A DNA stretch of 21,857 bases from a virus, in the IMG/VR virus record IMGVR_UViG_3300027743_000096, positions 1 through 21,857 of that record, one strand, 5' to 3'. The notes beneath the pieces are model-generated. The model was given only the letters and a program-made list of their open reading frames with translations, was not told the origin of the DNA and did no database searches. This document shows positions 1 to 8,079 of this stretch, piece after piece (positions within the stretch are counted from its first letter, which is position 1; every line of letters begins with the position of its first letter). The translations under genes and the position numbers were made by a program.

Positions 1-4
1 CCCA

Positions 5-19
5 AAAAATTCCCCGGGG
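5..19. repeat. AAAAATTCCCCGGGG element, copy 1
   Basis: A 15-base sequence, AAAAATTCCCCGGGG, with a CCCCGGGG palindrome lies just upstream of the first gene. An identical copy occurs at 19458-19472, just upstream of a promoter-like element. The bases flanking the two copies differ. Both copies are in non-coding DNA ahead of a gene, which suggests a regulatory or processing role, but no function is known. Confidence 0.5.
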
Positions 20-58
20 GTCATATTTGAAGAATGTTTCCGAGGGCAGCGAGGGAGT

Positions 59-379
59 ATGACCAGCAAAGTCATTGTTCACAAGAGTCGAGTCAACGTA
101 ATCACTGTAAGTATGGGCATTAACGTCTCCGCGGACGTAATCACGAGTGAAATTCGTTCAGAGCCTGACGTAAACGCCCCACTCATAGCCACCTGGGACG
201 TCGCATTCAAGACAGACGGAACAGACGGCGAACTTATTCTCACACTAGACGATCTGGAAACAAGCCAGATCAAAGCCAATAGTGGCTACATGGATCTCAA
301 GAGGGTTGTCAACGGAGAACCTTTCTCTGTATTCGACATGGCCCTGGAGGTCAGCTTCAGAGGATCGGTGACTGCATGA
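59..379 (+). CDS. LtfC-like beta-sandwich tail protein (probable)
   Basis: This 106-residue protein has no signal peptide or membrane segment. Alternating hydrophobic residues indicate an all-beta fold. The C-terminal half has the pattern GYMDLKRV followed by GEPFSVFD and LEVSFRG. I associate this pattern with the LtfC/p132/Gp6 beta-sandwich family found beside actinophage tail and receptor-binding proteins. The ATG is preceded closely by GAGGGAG, and an earlier GAGGG lies about 11 bases upstream. Its stop overlaps the next start (ATGA), so the two genes are probably translationally coupled. The family call is by recalled pattern only; a role as a tail adaptor or fibre-associated protein is inference. 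Confidence 0.5.
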   Translation: MTSKVIVHKSRVNVITVSMGINVSADVITSEIRSEPDVNAPLIATWDVAFKTDGTDGELILTLDDLETSQIKANSGYMDLKRVVNGEPFSVFDMALEVSFRGSVTA

Positions 380-957
380 GCGAGATCAATGTCATTTCTC
401 GAACCCAGCAGATCATCATCGATCCCGCGTCCAGGGTCGTCGCGGTAGTCAACACTCCAGGTAAAAGCTCAGTCCCTACCGCAGGACTTCCAGTCGCGTC
501 CGGTCTCGTTCATAGAGGAACTGCTGCCACAAGTGTCCCGGCAGGACCGAACGGCGCAAATGTTCTCCTGAATCCAACCACAGGCCAGGTTCAGAAGGTT
601 GGAACCGACGTCTCCATCGTAGATGCTGGTGCGAACACCTATCAGATGCGCGTTTCTCAGACCGGCTTGTACCATGTCTATGGGAACATACGCGCTCCTG
701 CGACTGCGCCAACGGCAGGCTCTTTGATGGGCATCAGAGTCAATGGCAACGCGGTCATGCGGGCAACGTTTGACTCTGTCGCCTACGCGTCCGCGGAAGT
801 CGGTGGACCGTTGTATCTGAACCGGGATGATCTGGTGTCTTTGTACGCCTACACAACAGGCGGAACTATTAGTCTAGATCCAGTTTCCCAGACGAACATC
901 GACCCACCTTCGCCAATTCTTTCAATATGGCGAACGTCAACAGTTCAGTTGGTTTAA
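376..957 (+). CDS. Minor tail protein with C1q/TNF-like C-terminal domain
   Basis: This is a 193-residue protein. Its N-terminus (VISRTQQIIIDPASRVVAVVN, about residues 5-25) resembles the opening of many actinophage minor tail proteins. It is followed by a Gly/Ala/Pro-rich linker (about 30-70). Residues about 95-190 look like a jelly-roll of the C1q/TNF type: GLYHVYGNIRA, then a G-x-R-V-N-G strand, then LNRDDLVSLYAY. Such domains commonly form trimeric fibre heads that bind the cell surface. The start overlaps the upstream stop by ATGA and has only a weak ribosome binding site, so coupling is likely. The position directly upstream of the packaging genes is unusual. Structural role fairly likely; receptor binding is inference. 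Confidence 0.6.
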   Translation: MSEINVISRTQQIIIDPASRVVAVVNTPGKSSVPTAGLPVASGLVHRGTAATSVPAGPNGANVLLNPTTGQVQKVGTDVSIVDAGANTYQMRVSQTGLYHVYGNIRAPATAPTAGSLMGIRVNGNAVMRATFDSVAYASAEVGGPLYLNRDDLVSLYAYTTGGTISLDPVSQTNIDPPSPILSIWRTSTVQLV

Positions 958-977
958 TAAATCGGAAAGGAGATTAA

Positions 978-1310
978 GTGGCTGAAAGACGTAAGAAGTC
1001 TAGAAGACCTGCTACCACAGAAGAGAATAGAGAGAACCAGTTAGTCTCCTTAGCAATAGATCTGGCCGAAAAGCAGCTAGCCGAGGGTACAGCCGCCGCG
1101 CAAGTCATCACCCATTACCTGAAACTGGGTTCCACAAGGGAAAAGCTGGAGCAGGAACGTCTGTCCAGAGAAAACGAACTTCTTGGCGCTCGAGTGGACA
1201 CATTGGCTTCTGCAAAGAAGGTTGAGGAGCTATATGCGGCCGCGCTAGACGCAATGCGTCAATATGCAGGCCGAGAAGTCAGGGATATGGACGACGATTA
1301 TGATGATTAA
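978..1310 (+). CDS. Possible terminase small subunit
   Basis: This 110-residue protein starts at GTG after AAAGGAG at a suitable distance. It is highly charged and helical: a basic N-terminus (RRKKSRRP), a helix with LAIDLAEKQLAEGTA, then QVITHYLKLGSTREKLEQERL and a long helix rich in Glu, Leu and Ala, ending in an acidic DDDYDD tail. Conserved actinophage proteins with the STREKLEQERL segment sit just upstream of the large terminase and HNH gene. A small terminase subunit, which recognises viral DNA for packaging, is the best guess from position, size and helical character. No clear helix-turn-helix is seen, and an unknown function remains possible. Confidence 0.4.
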   Translation: MAERRKKSRRPATTEENRENQLVSLAIDLAEKQLAEGTAAAQVITHYLKLGSTREKLEQERLSRENELLGARVDTLASAKKVEELYAAALDAMRQYAGREVRDMDDDYDD

Positions 1311-1710
1311 GCGGTATTCCGAACTTAAACGATACGAGACTTTCGATGAGCGGCTCGAATATCTCAAGTTACATGGAGGCGTCGGACGGAGTACTTTTGG
1401 CTATGATCGTTATCTTAACCAGCGTTTTTATACCTCATATGAGTGGAAAAGGACCAGACAAGAGGTTATTGTACGCGATCATGGGTGTGACCTGGGCGTG
1501 CGTGGTTATGAAATTCATGCTGATCTTTATGTACATCATATCAACCCTATGACCGCTGGCGACATTATTCACGGAAATGATTGGATTTTAAACCCTGAGT
1601 TCTTGATAACAACGACAATATTCACCCATAATTCTATACATTTCGGTGACGATAATTCATTTCCAAAGGTAGTTGTTGCTCGCTCAAGAGACGATACCAA
1701 ACTTTGGTAG
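1300..1710 (+). CDS. HNH endonuclease, packaging-associated
   Basis: This is a 136-residue protein of the HNH (beta-beta-alpha metal) nuclease fold. Visible core residues are the HHINP motif (His79-His80), Asn98 in ILNPEFL, and the C-terminal THNSIHFGD (His110, Asn111). The SYEWKRTRQEVIVRD segment is the usual helix before the core. Only one Cys is present, so the Cys4 zinc knuckle of some HNH proteins is absent. HNH proteins next to terminase genes, as in HK97, help the terminase cut DNA at packaging. The start is ATGATG, overlapping the upstream stop; 1300 and 1303 are both possible, and no strong ribosome binding site is present, so coupling is likely. Confidence 0.75.
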   Translation: MMIKRYSELKRYETFDERLEYLKLHGGVGRSTFGYDRYLNQRFYTSYEWKRTRQEVIVRDHGCDLGVRGYEIHADLYVHHINPMTAGDIIHGNDWILNPEFLITTTIFTHNSIHFGDDNSFPKVVVARSRDDTKLW

Positions 1711-1718
1711 GAGAGGAT

Positions 1719-2195
1719 ATGGAAGACAGCATCCTAAAGAGTACTAAAAAGATTCTTGGGCTCGACGCAGACTACACTCCGTTCGATTTGGATATTATTA
1801 CACATATTAATGCCGCATTCTCTATTCTAAATCAGTTGGGCGTCGGTCCAGAAGCAAGTTTCTTCATCGAAGACGATACTTCGGTGTGGGCAGACTTCAA
1901 TGTTCCGACTAATCAACTTAATTTGGTCAAGACTTATGTATATCTGAAGGTTCGAATTCTGTTTGACCCCCCAGCTACGTCTTATCTCATCTCGGCAGCT
2001 ACAGATCAGATCAAGGAATACGAGTGGCGACTCAATGTGTTCCGTGAGGTCGAGCTGTACCCGCCGGACTACCCGATAGTGGAGCCATGGGAACGACGAC
2101 CAGAGGAGGTGATTTCATTAAATGAAGCCGCGGCCAGAAGTAGAAGAGTTTATCGCGCACCACGGCGTGAAAGGGATGAAGTGGGGCGTCCGTAA
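1719..2195 (+). CDS. Head-tail connector (gp6/gp15-like adaptor)
   Basis: This 158-residue protein starts at ATG after TAGGAGAGG; a TTG 15 bases upstream is less likely because it precedes this ribosome binding site. The sequence is mostly helical, with DLDIITHINAAFSILNQLGVG followed by an NLVKTYVYLKVRILFDPP helix and IKEYEWRLNV. This pattern matches actinophage head-to-tail adaptors that bind under the portal. The C-terminal 24 codons are Arg-rich (RRVYRAPRRERDE) and overlap the next gene in another frame. It lies upstream of the large terminase, apart from the other connector genes at 7450-8068. Confidence 0.65.
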   Translation: MEDSILKSTKKILGLDADYTPFDLDIITHINAAFSILNQLGVGPEASFFIEDDTSVWADFNVPTNQLNLVKTYVYLKVRILFDPPATSYLISAATDQIKEYEWRLNVFREVELYPPDYPIVEPWERRPEEVISLNEAAARSRRVYRAPRRERDEVGRP

Positions 2196-2496
2196 GTCTC
2201 GCTCCAGTATATCGAAGAAGCCGGCGTCAGAAGACTCTTCGGAAGTATCGGCACTTAAAAAGAAGAAGAAGCATGAACTTAGCGACAAGCAGCTGGAAAG
2301 GGTTAACAAGCGACTTAATCTAGAAAAGAACTACAACAAACTGAATCCTACTACTATCAAACGGGGAGCTATCGGAGCCGCAGCAATTCTTAGTACTCTT
2401 CAAACCGCCTCAACTGTATACAACTTGGCAACAAGCCCAGCTGGTAAGGCAGCCATTTCCAATGCTAGGAAAGTAATCGAAGGAAGAGCAGCATAG
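2122..2496 (+). CDS. HGVKGMKWGV-motif protein, capsid-associated (function unknown)
   Basis: This is a 124-residue basic protein. Residues 13-23 read HHGVKGMKWGV, followed by RKSRSS. This short motif recurs in many phage structural and capsid-maturation proteins, but its role is not established. A Lys-rich stretch follows (KKKKKHELSDKQ), then a charged helix (LERVNKRLNLEKNYNKLN), then a hydrophobic, Ala-rich segment (about 80-112) that could be membrane-active or amphipathic. Translation starts at ATG after GGAGGTGA, inside the upstream connector gene; the two frames overlap by 74 bases. Its place between connector and terminase suggests a head-assembly role, which is inference. Confidence 0.5.
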   Translation: MKPRPEVEEFIAHHGVKGMKWGVRKSRSSISKKPASEDSSEVSALKKKKKHELSDKQLERVNKRLNLEKNYNKLNPTTIKRGAIGAAAILSTLQTASTVYNLATSPAGKAAISNARKVIEGRAA

Positions 2497-2514
2497 TTCC
2501 TAAAGGGGTCGACC

Positions 2515-4260
2515 GTGGTTCTATCGAATACTGCGACACCTCTCTACTACGGTCAATTCCGTGAAGCGGTTCTTCGTGGTGACATTCCAGTCAATAGGGA
2601 AGTCTCTATGGAGATGAACAGGATCGACGATCTGATTGCCAACCCAAAGATATACTATGACTCTGACGCAATTACTGGTTTCGTTCAGTATTGCGAATGG
2701 GAACTCACTCTCACTGATGGTAGCGATCTACATCTACTTGACTCGTTCAAACTTTGGGCGGAACAGGTCTTCGGTTGGTACTTCTTCATCGAGAGGAGTG
2801 TCTTCGAGCCTAATGAGAATGGGCGCGGCGGACACTATGTGACCAAGTCCATCAAAAAGCGGCTGGTGACGAAGCAGTATCTCATTGTCGCAAGAGGTGC
2901 TGCGAAGTCGATGTACGCATCCTGTATACAAGCCTTCTTCTTGAATGTAGATACCGAGACAACTCATCAAATCACTACGGCCCCGACTATGAAGCAGGCC
3001 GACGAAGTGATGAGTCCGTTCAGGACTGCCATCATTAGGTCGAGGGGACCGTTGTTCAGGTTCCTCACCGAGGGTTCGTTGCAGAACACGACAGGTTCTC
3101 GGTCTCAGCGCGTCAAGCTGGCTTCTACGAAGAAGGGGGTCGAGAACTTTCTGACTGGGTCGTTGCTTGAGGTCCGTCCTATGACGATCAACAAGCTTCA
3201 AGGTCTCCGTCCTAAGGTTTCGACTATCGACGAATGGTTGTCCGGAGACATTCGAGAGGATGTGGTCGGTGCAATCGAGCAAGGCGCGTCCAAACTCGAG
3301 GACTATCTGATCGTCGCGACGAGTTCAGAAGGCACGATCCGCAATGGTTCTGGTGACACCGTCAAAATGGAACTCGCTTCCATACTTCGCGGAGACTATC
3401 AAGCACCTCACATTTCGATCTGGCATTACAAACTCGACGAGATCGAGGAAGTGAACCAACCAGAGACTTGGTTGAAGGCTAATCCGAACCTTGGCAAGAC
3501 GGTTACGTACGACGTATACCATTTGGATGTCGAACGCGCAGAGAAAGCACCAGCTTCACGCAACGACATCCTCGCCAAACGCTTCGGAATCCCGATGGAA
3601 GGATACACGTATTTCTTCACATACGAAGAGACTCTACCTCATCGTGCAAGAGAGTTCTGGGGACTTCCCTGTGCACTCGGGGCGGACCTTTCACAGGGTG
3701 ATGACTTTTGTGCGTTCACTCTTATCTTTCCGTTTCAGAATTATTCATTTGGAGTGAAGACAAGAAGCTACATCACCTCGTTAACTCTGATGAAACTTCC
3801 TGGGGCCATGAGGTCCAAGTACGAAGAGTTCATTCAGGAGGGTAGTTTGCAGGTTCTGGATGGAACTGTGCTCGACATGATGGAGGTGTACGAGGATCTA
3901 GACGCGTTCATCAGAACTAACGAGTACGACGTCCGGTGTTTTGGCTTTGACCCATACAACGCAAAGGAATTCGTCACTCGATGGGAAGTCGAGAACGGTT
4001 CGTACGGAATCGAAAAGGTAATCCAAGGCGCGAGGACCGAATCAGTCCCTCTTGGCGAGTTGAAGATCTTGTCCGAGGAAAGAAAGCTTATTTTCGACCA
4101 AGAGCTTATGTCGTTCGCCATGGGAAACGCAGTTACTCTGGAAGATACCAACGGAAACCGTAAACTTCTAAAGAAACGAGCAGATGAAAAGATAGACAAC
4201 GTCTCGGCCATGATGGACGCATACGTTGCTTACAAGGCTAACAAGGAGGCGTTCGAATGA
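2515..4260 (+). CDS. terL: Terminase large subunit
   Basis: This 581-residue protein is the ATP-driven DNA packaging motor and nuclease. The ATPase Walker A-type loop is VARGAAKS (about residues 125-132), and the Walker B is VSTIDE (235-240, with Asp239-Glu240). The coupling motif is probably ATSSEG (268-273). The C-terminal nuclease shows its acidic metal ligands at Asp391 (GADLSQGDD), Asp479 (GFDP) and Asp561 (KIDNVSAMMDAY). This arrangement fits the HK97/Terminase_1 family. The start is GTG after an AAAGGGG site. The gene follows the small structural genes and precedes the portal by 40 bases. All expected motifs are intact. Confidence 0.95.
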   Translation: MVLSNTATPLYYGQFREAVLRGDIPVNREVSMEMNRIDDLIANPKIYYDSDAITGFVQYCEWELTLTDGSDLHLLDSFKLWAEQVFGWYFFIERSVFEPNENGRGGHYVTKSIKKRLVTKQYLIVARGAAKSMYASCIQAFFLNVDTETTHQITTAPTMKQADEVMSPFRTAIIRSRGPLFRFLTEGSLQNTTGSRSQRVKLASTKKGVENFLTGSLLEVRPMTINKLQGLRPKVSTIDEWLSGDIREDVVGAIEQGASKLEDYLIVATSSEGTIRNGSGDTVKMELASILRGDYQAPHISIWHYKLDEIEEVNQPETWLKANPNLGKTVTYDVYHLDVERAEKAPASRNDILAKRFGIPMEGYTYFFTYEETLPHRAREFWGLPCALGADLSQGDDFCAFTLIFPFQNYSFGVKTRSYITSLTLMKLPGAMRSKYEEFIQEGSLQVLDGTVLDMMEVYEDLDAFIRTNEYDVRCFGFDPYNAKEFVTRWEVENGSYGIEKVIQGARTESVPLGELKILSEERKLIFDQELMSFAMGNAVTLEDTNGNRKLLKKRADEKIDNVSAMMDAYVAYKANKEAFE

Positions 4261-4300
4261 CCATCGTGGGCTGGGAAATCAATCTATAGGGAGGTGATTT

Positions 4301-5557
4301 GTGTCACTCATTGATCAATTGAAGAAGGGCTGGAACGCTTTTCGTAATAACAACCAGCAAATGGATCAAGCGCTGGAGTATACTACTTCTTATTTCGGTG
4401 GCGGGTCGCCTTCTAGACCTCGATTTCACATATACAACGAACGGTCCATTGTTTCGTCCGTTTACACCAAAATCAGCATAGATGTAGCCGGTCTTGTACT
4501 AAAGCACGTCAAGATCGACAAAAACGGTCGATATCTAAAGGATGTTCCCAGTCATTTAAACGAATGTCTTCTATGGGAACCGAATATTGATCAATCGCCA
4601 AGGCCATTTCGTCAAGATATCGCTATGACGCTGTTTGACAAGGGCGTAGCGGCGATTGTTCCGGTAGATACGTCCCGAGATCCAGCTACGAATGTTCTAT
4701 GGGACATTTATAGTATGAGGGTCGGTGACATTACTACTTGGTATCCAAAACACGTAAAAGTTAATGTGTACAATGAGAACAAGGGTATGCGAGAAGAGAT
4801 CATTATAGAGAAGCGCAATGTAGCGATCATTGAGAACCCTTTGTATGGAGTAATGAACGAACCGAACTCGACATTGCAGAGATTGATCCGAAAGTTGGGT
4901 CTTCTCGACGCGGTCGATGAGCAATCCGGTTCTGGAAAGCTAGATCTAATCATCCAGTTGCCGTATGTCATCAAGTCTGAAGCTCGACGACAACAAGCTG
5001 AGCAACGACGTGAAGACATCGAGTTCCAATTGAAGGGAAGCCAATACGGCATTGCCTATACAGACGGAACCGAGAAGATCACACAGCTTAATCGACCAGC
5101 CGAGAACAACCTTTTGAAGCAGGTCGAGTATCTAACTAATCTGTTGTACAGTCAACTTGGCTTAACGCCAGAAGTAATGGATGGTACTGCCGACGAAGAG
5201 GCTATGCTTAATTATTTCAACCGTTCAGTTGAACCGATTGTCGACGCCATTGTTGAGTCCATGCAAAGAGCGTTCCTTGGGCCCCAGGGTTCGCTAGGTG
5301 ATGAAAGAATTAAGTACTTCAGGGATCCGTTCAAGCTGGTTCCTGTTAATTCGATCGCTGAGATTGCCGACAAGTTCACTCGTAACGAGATTCTTACCGC
5401 TAATGAGATTCGGACATTCATGGGGATCAAGCCTGCTGATGATCCGAAGGCAGATCAGCTAGTTAACAGCAACATGCCACAGCCGGAAGAACCGAAAGTA
5501 TTGGCGAAAGCTCCGGGGCCGCTAGCTTTAGAAAGGGTTAGTCAAAATGGAACCTGA
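4301..5557 (+). CDS. Portal protein (HK97-like family)
   Basis: This 418-residue protein would form the dodecameric ring at the capsid vertex through which DNA enters and leaves. The N-terminal part has the SIVSSVYTKISIDVAGL helix typical of phage portals. The C-terminal part has NNLLKQVEYLTNLLYSQLG and LTPEVMDG, followed by a helix that likely lines the channel. The end, LTANEIRTFMGIKP, is the usual portal 'N-E-R-x-x-x-G' segment. It starts at GTG after GGGAGGTGAT, and the last 11 bases overlap the protease-capsid gene. Length is within the family range. Confidence 0.92.
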   Translation: MSLIDQLKKGWNAFRNNNQQMDQALEYTTSYFGGGSPSRPRFHIYNERSIVSSVYTKISIDVAGLVLKHVKIDKNGRYLKDVPSHLNECLLWEPNIDQSPRPFRQDIAMTLFDKGVAAIVPVDTSRDPATNVLWDIYSMRVGDITTWYPKHVKVNVYNENKGMREEIIIEKRNVAIIENPLYGVMNEPNSTLQRLIRKLGLLDAVDEQSGSGKLDLIIQLPYVIKSEARRQQAEQRREDIEFQLKGSQYGIAYTDGTEKITQLNRPAENNLLKQVEYLTNLLYSQLGLTPEVMDGTADEEAMLNYFNRSVEPIVDAIVESMQRAFLGPQGSLGDERIKYFRDPFKLVPVNSIAEIADKFTRNEILTANEIRTFMGIKPADDPKADQLVNSNMPQPEEPKVLAKAPGPLALERVSQNGT

Positions 5558-7433
5558 TTTCAGTGGGTACGCGACGAAGGCAGGGCTCAAGTGCTCTGAT
5601 GGGCGAACTATCTTGCCCGGTGCCTTCAAGCATCAGGACAAGGCTCGTGTTCCTCTCGTCTGGCAACACGGTCACTCTGATCCAGAGAACGTCCTAGGTC
5701 ATACCATCCTGGAAAACCGTGATGATGGTGTCTATGCCTATGGCTACTTCAACGGGACGTCCAAGGCGGAACACGCCAAGGGACTTCTAAGTCATGGCGA
5801 CATCAGCATGTTGTCCATCTGGGCAAACGAACTGATCGAGAGGTCTGGACGGGTCCTTCATGGGTCCATCCGTGAGGTCAGTCTAGTTCTGTCCGGTGCC
5901 AATCCAGGCGCGCTCATCGAGAACGTCACGATTCGGCACAGCGATGGCGACGAGACTCTCGAGGATGAGGTCATCATCTACACCGGTCTCGAGCTTGAGC
6001 ACGCCGATGGCGAAGAAGAGTCCGATACCAAGGGCGAGACCATTCAAGACGTTTATGACACAATGAATGATAAGCAGAAGCAAGTACTTCATTACATGCT
6101 CGGTCAGGCGCTCCAAGAGGCTGACACAGAAGACCTACAACAAGATAATGTTGACGACAAGAACAACACCAAGAGCGATGATAAGGAAGGGACCGGAATG
6201 ACCCGCAACGTCTTTGAGTCTGGCACGCAGAAGGAAACTGAAGCACCAGTTCTCTCGCATGCCGACATGAAGGGAATTGTTGCCGACGCCACCAAGACGG
6301 GTTCTCTGAAGACGGCTGTCGAGAATTACGCGATTTCTCACGGCATCAACCAGATCGACACGCTCTTCCCAGAGGCTACCGCGCTCACCACTGAGCCAGA
6401 GTTCTACACCCGTCGCACTGAGTGGGTGAACTCGGTTCTCAACGGTGCCCGAAAGACTCCCTTCAGCCGCGTCAAGACGCATTGGGCGGATCTCACGTAC
6501 GATGACGCCCGAGCCAAGGGTTACATCACCGGGACAGAGAAGACCGAGGAGTTCTACGGGACTGCCAGGAGGGAAACGAGCCCGCAGACCATCTACAAGA
6601 AGCAGCAGCTGGATCGAGACGACATCCTGGACGTCACCGACTTCGATGTGGTGGCCTGGATGAAGAGCGAGATGCGTCTCATGCTCGATGAGGAGCTGGC
6701 GCGTGCGATCCTGCTCGGTGACGGTCGTACTCTCGGCACTGACCCTGACAAGATCCTGGAAGATCGCATTCGTCCGATCGCCAAGGACGATCCGCTGTTC
6801 GTGATCACGGTTCTCGCCGATTTGGCTGCCGGTGACATCTCGGACTTCGTCGACGCGGTCATTCAGTACCGTGCTCTGTACCGAGGTACCGGAACTCCGA
6901 CCATGTACACGAGTGAGTCACTGATCGCCCAGATCATGCTCCTCAAGGACACGATGGGGCGTCGTATCTACACCTCGGTCGAGCAGTTCGCGGCAGAGCT
7001 TCGCGTTTCCTCGGTCGTCCCTGTCGATCTCTTCGACCCCGCGGCGGGCAGTCCGTTGGCCATCATCGTCAACATGAACGACTACGTCATCGGCGCGGAC
7101 AAGGGCGGACAGGTCAGTCTGTTCGACGACTTCGACATCGACTTCAACCAGTACAAGTACCTGATCGAGACTCGAGTCTCTGGCGCGTTGGTCAAGCTGA
7201 AGTCTGCGATCGTCGTCAAGCAGGGTACCTTCGTTCCTCCGCCCGCCGGTACTCCTCACATCATCGTTCCTGAGCCCCCGAACAACCGTCAGAGCAGCCC
7301 TTCGGTTCACGGGTCGCTTCCCGATGACGATGGCCTTCCTCTCGGTACCTCCGCCACTGAGGGCCAGACGCGTCGTGGTGGTGAGCGTAGTGAGCGTGGC
7401 GGCGACAGGGACCGTCGCCCACAGTCTGAATAG
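5547..7433 (+). CDS. Fused prohead protease and major capsid protein
   Basis: This 628-residue polyprotein joins two head genes that are usually separate. Residues 1 to about 130 are an S78/HK97-type prohead protease. The likely catalytic residues are His41 (VWQHGH), Ser90 (ISMLSIWA) and Glu110 (REVSLV). Residues about 131-217 are an acidic, low-complexity linker or scaffold. From about 218 the HK97-fold capsid protein follows (TEPEFYTRRTEW, ILLGDGR, ETRVSGALV). Residues about 558-628 are a Pro/Gly/Arg/Asp-rich tail without an obvious fold. The capsid half is visibly richer in C-ending codons than the portal, consistent with high expression. A second start is supported at 6198, inside the gene. 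Confidence 0.9.
   Translation: MEPDFSGYATKAGLKCSDGRTILPGAFKHQDKARVPLVWQHGHSDPENVLGHTILENRDDGVYAYGYFNGTSKAEHAKGLLSHGDISMLSIWANELIERSGRVLHGSIREVSLVLSGANPGALIENVTIRHSDGDETLEDEVIIYTGLELEHADGEEESDTKGETIQDVYDTMNDKQKQVLHYMLGQALQEADTEDLQQDNVDDKNNTKSDDKEGTGMTRNVFESGTQKETEAPVLSHADMKGIVADATKTGSLKTAVENYAISHGINQIDTLFPEATALTTEPEFYTRRTEWVNSVLNGARKTPFSRVKTHWADLTYDDARAKGYITGTEKTEEFYGTARRETSPQTIYKKQQLDRDDILDVTDFDVVAWMKSEMRLMLDEELARAILLGDGRTLGTDPDKILEDRIRPIAKDDPLFVITVLADLAAGDISDFVDAVIQYRALYRGTGTPTMYTSESLIAQIMLLKDTMGRRIYTSVEQFAAELRVSSVVPVDLFDPAAGSPLAIIVNMNDYVIGADKGGQVSLFDDFDIDFNQYKYLIETRVSGALVKLKSAIVVKQGTFVPPPAGTPHIIVPEPPNNRQSSPSVHGSLPDDDGLPLGTSATEGQTRRGGERSERGGDRDRRPQSE
6183..6200 (+). promoter_or_regulatory. 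Internal ribosome binding site for free capsid protein
   Basis: AAGGAAGGG at 6183-6191 is followed by ACCGGA and an in-frame ATG at 6198-6200 (Met218 of the fusion, MTRNVFESG). The spacing suits initiation. Use of this start would give a 411-residue capsid protein without the protease, in addition to the full polyprotein. It sits at the boundary between the acidic linker and the capsid part, as a natural second start should. This is inference from the sequence, not shown by data. Confidence 0.5.
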
Positions 7434-7449
7434 TCCTCAAGGAGTGTGA

Positions 7450-7779
7450 GTGGCTAAATTTTACGGAGAAGTTGGATATGGAACCACGGTAGAGACTCCT
7501 CCTGACTCTGGCGTCTGGGTCGATGACATGGAAGAGAAGCCTTATTATGGTGATGTCATCCGTAGCACCAGAAAAGCTGAGCCAGGAGAAAGCCTGAACG
7601 ATGATCTTGTGGTCAATAATTCAATCACGATAGTCGCCGACCAATATGCCATCGATCACTTCTTCAAAATCAAGTACGTACGATGGATGGGTGTGCTCTG
7701 GACCGTAAAGAATGTTGAGGTCAAGACCCCTCGTCTAGTACTCAGCCTTGGGAGCATTTACAATGGCCCTACGCCTTGA
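7450..7779 (+). CDS. Head-tail stopper / connector
   Basis: This 109-residue, mostly beta protein starts at GTG, five bases after AAGGAG. The centre has the DDLVVNNSITIVADQYAID strand pattern, and the end has YVRWMGVLWTVKNVEV and PRLVLSLGSIYNG, typical of small actinophage connector proteins that close the head exit. It overlaps the following gene by 17 bases. Position directly after the capsid gene and before the tail terminator supports a head-closure role. The exact place in the neck is inferred from gene order. Confidence 0.6.
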   Translation: MAKFYGEVGYGTTVETPPDSGVWVDDMEEKPYYGDVIRSTRKAEPGESLNDDLVVNNSITIVADQYAIDHFFKIKYVRWMGVLWTVKNVEVKTPRLVLSLGSIYNGPTP

Positions 7780-8068
7780 ACTTCAGTTGTTGTTCCGAGG
7801 TATCTTAGGGTCAGATAATGTATATTTCCAGCCTCCCCCAAACATCAAGATGGAATACCCTTGTATCAGGTATCAACGTGACTACGAATTAGCTGAACAC
7901 GCTGATGATATACCATATATGCGTAGAAAGCGCTATTTAGTCACAGTCATCGATCGAAACCCTGATAGTGATATTCCAGATAGAGTTGCGGCTTTGCCTT
8001 TGTGCACTTATGATCGATTTTACACTGCCGATAACCTAAACCACGACGTTTACAAACTGTTCTTCTAA
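7763..8068 (+). CDS. Tail terminator (probable)
   Basis: This 101-residue protein starts at ATG after GGGAG, inside the end of the upstream connector. The sequence has a Leu-rich helix (LRLELQLLFRGILGSDNVYFQPP), then strands with YPCIRYQRDYE and RKRYLVTVIDRNPDSDIPDRVAAL, and ends CTYDRFYTADNLNHDVYKLFF. The pattern and size match small tail terminator proteins that cap the tail tube at the neck. An upstream in-frame TTG at 7748 overlaps the ribosome binding site and is less likely. The gene directly precedes the major tail protein. Confidence 0.55.
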   Translation: MALRLELQLLFRGILGSDNVYFQPPPNIKMEYPCIRYQRDYELAEHADDIPYMRRKRYLVTVIDRNPDSDIPDRVAALPLCTYDRFYTADNLNHDVYKLFF

Positions 8069-8079
8069 GGAGAAACGAA

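Noticed and set aside
2734-3282. A 182-residue minus-strand open frame inside the large terminase
   Set aside because: It is antisense to a clear terminase with all motifs intact, and has no family resemblance.
4257-4289. A ten-codon open frame (MTIVGWEINL) overlapping the terminase stop
   Set aside because: It is very short with no ribosome binding site of its own. It may aid coupling to the portal gene, but nothing supports a product.
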